Assembly (NCBI RefSeq): GCF_003096815.1
Contig: NZ_QENY01000024.1
Coordinates: 1 to 46,248, forward strand
Length of the DNA: 46,248 bases
DNA from: Hallella colorans
GTDB lineage: Bacteria > Bacteroidota > Bacteroidia > Bacteroidales > Bacteroidaceae
Direction: 5' to 3'
Numbering within the stretch: the first letter of the stretch is position 1; every line of letters starts with the position of its first letter. The position numbers and the translations under genes are program-made. This document shows positions 45,800 to 46,248 of the stretch, piece after piece. The notes beneath the pieces are model-generated. The model was not told the origin of the DNA, searched no databases, and saw only the letters and a program-made list of their open reading frames with translations.

Positions 45800-46186
45800 A
45801 TGCAAATCATTATTGTCACTTCCCCCGACTGCAAAGCGGGGGAAGCTCGTATTATCGAGGAAATGCTACAGCAAGGGGTTGACTATGCGCATTTGCGAAA
45901 ACCCAAATACACCGCTGGACAGATGCGAGAGTTGATAGCGAGCATTTCAGCTCGATGGCACGACCGATTGGTGCTGCACGACCATTTTGAGCTAACCAAG
46001 GAATTTCAGATAGGGGGACTGCACCTCAATGGCCGTCACCCCACTCCATGTCCGGGCTTCAAAGGACGATTGTCGCGCTCATGTCATTCCTTACAAGAGG
46101 TGGAAGAACACAAAGACGGCATGCGATACGTGTTTTTAAGTCCTATTTTTGACTATTGCTGTCCGGTAAAACTCAAAAGAGCATAA
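45800..46186 (+). pseudogene. Second thiamine-phosphate synthase/TenI-like gene, cut by an IS element
   Basis: It starts 4 bases after the THI4 stop. Residues 1-118 are a ThiE/TenI-like TIM barrel: MQIIIVTSPDC, YAHLRKPKYTAGQMRELI, RLVLHDHFELTKEFQIGGLHLNG, RLSRSCHSLQEVEEHKDGMRYVFLSPIFD. At 46154 the IS end begins and the frame runs on for 11 foreign codons (YCCPVKLKRA) to a stop at 46184-46186. About a third to half of the barrel is missing, so the product is almost certainly inactive. The intact thiE upstream should keep thiamine synthesis working. TenI-type aromatisation could be the lost function, which I cannot decide. Confidence 0.85.
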
Positions 46187-46248
46187 ATATCCTCCCCGAA
46201 GCCCAGTAAAATTGGACTTCGGGGTTTATTTTTTCAAAAGTAAGCCCC
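46154..46248 (-). mobile_element. Left end of an IS4-family element (partial, cut by window edge)
   Basis: It begins tattgctgtccggtaaaact, identical over 20 bases to the left end of the copy at 26613-27910. After it come a hairpin with T run and, at the edge, the last codons of a minus-strand transposase. It has inserted into a thiE-like gene. The element would continue to the right of the window, with the transposase reading leftward as in the other two copies. Confidence 0.85.
46194..46234 (+). terminator. Terminator-like hairpin inside the right IS end
   Basis: Arms CCCCGAAG (46194-46201) and CTTCGGGG (46217-46224), extended by CCA/TGG, with tttatttttt after it on the plus strand. It will end transcripts of the thiamine operon that enter the element, and so now acts as the operon's terminator. 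Confidence 0.65.

Overview
The window is a piece of a Bacteroidota chromosome, most probably a Prevotellaceae member (Prevotella or a close relative). The signs are many promoters of the form TTG-N19-21-TAnnTTTG, very few Shine-Dalgarno sequences, Bacteroidota-specific families (DUF4494, DUF3332, a POT-family peptide transporter, a PorT-like barrel), a secreted protein with a GRR...KGIYI...GKKYIK sorting-like tail, and a split glycine dehydrogenase. Both edges lie inside related IS4-family elements, so the window may be a contig that an assembler broke at repeats.

Layout. 1-120: right end of an IS element. 206-1003: Wza-like export lipoprotein. 1209-5515: carA-carB. 5516-6246: gene-free stretch with inverted repeats that has a clear relative at 41261-41612. 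6247-7326: secreted TPR protein. 7759-13438 (minus strand): a six-gene operon, plasmid-type Rep protein, DUF4494, yggS, fur-like, purA, hisS, with a promoter at its head and a hairpin terminator at its tail. 13888-14478: rpsP. 14751-17329: DUF3332 lipoprotein and a membrane-anchored calcineurin-like phosphoesterase. 17330-18287: second gene-free stretch. 18288-20641 (minus): secreted non-specific nuclease preceded by a secreted OB-fold-like protein. 20808-21386: decayed ECF sigma factor, divergent from an AraC-type regulator with an AT-hook tail. 22234-22412: tRNA-Ser(GCT) and tRNA-Glu(CTC). 22690-26517: LysM plus periplasmic-binding protein, outer-membrane barrel, POT transporter. 26613-27910: dead IS4-family copy. 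28103-31362 (minus): rfbB-manC-manA sugar-nucleotide operon. 31565-34959: bcp peroxiredoxin and thrA. 35505-41036: complete glycine cleavage operon gcvT-gcvH-gcvPA-gcvPB-lpd. 41713-46153: thiamine operon under a TPP riboswitch, thiD-thiE-thiC-thi4 and a second thiE-like gene cut by an IS element whose left end closes the window.

How it works together. Most of the content is core metabolism: carbamoyl phosphate, purines, aspartate-family amino acids, one-carbon units from glycine, and thiamine. In the visible thiamine operon the thiazole half is supplied by a single THI4-type enzyme whose active site reads as the sulfide-dependent (His) form, which fits an anaerobe; no thiG/S/H/F is present in the window. 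Envelope functions are polysaccharide export, GDP-mannose and dTDP-sugar supply, and a LysM/barrel pair.

The least explained items are (1) the two homologous non-coding elements after the car and gcv operons, with a possible third member at 17.9-18.0 kb; (2) the plasmid-style initiator heading a housekeeping operon; (3) a 31-bp near-perfect hairpin before carA; (4) a plus-strand terminator at 13.6 kb with no gene in front of it; and (5) the ECF sigma pseudogene. I saw no CRISPR array, prophage, or defence or toxin gene cluster.
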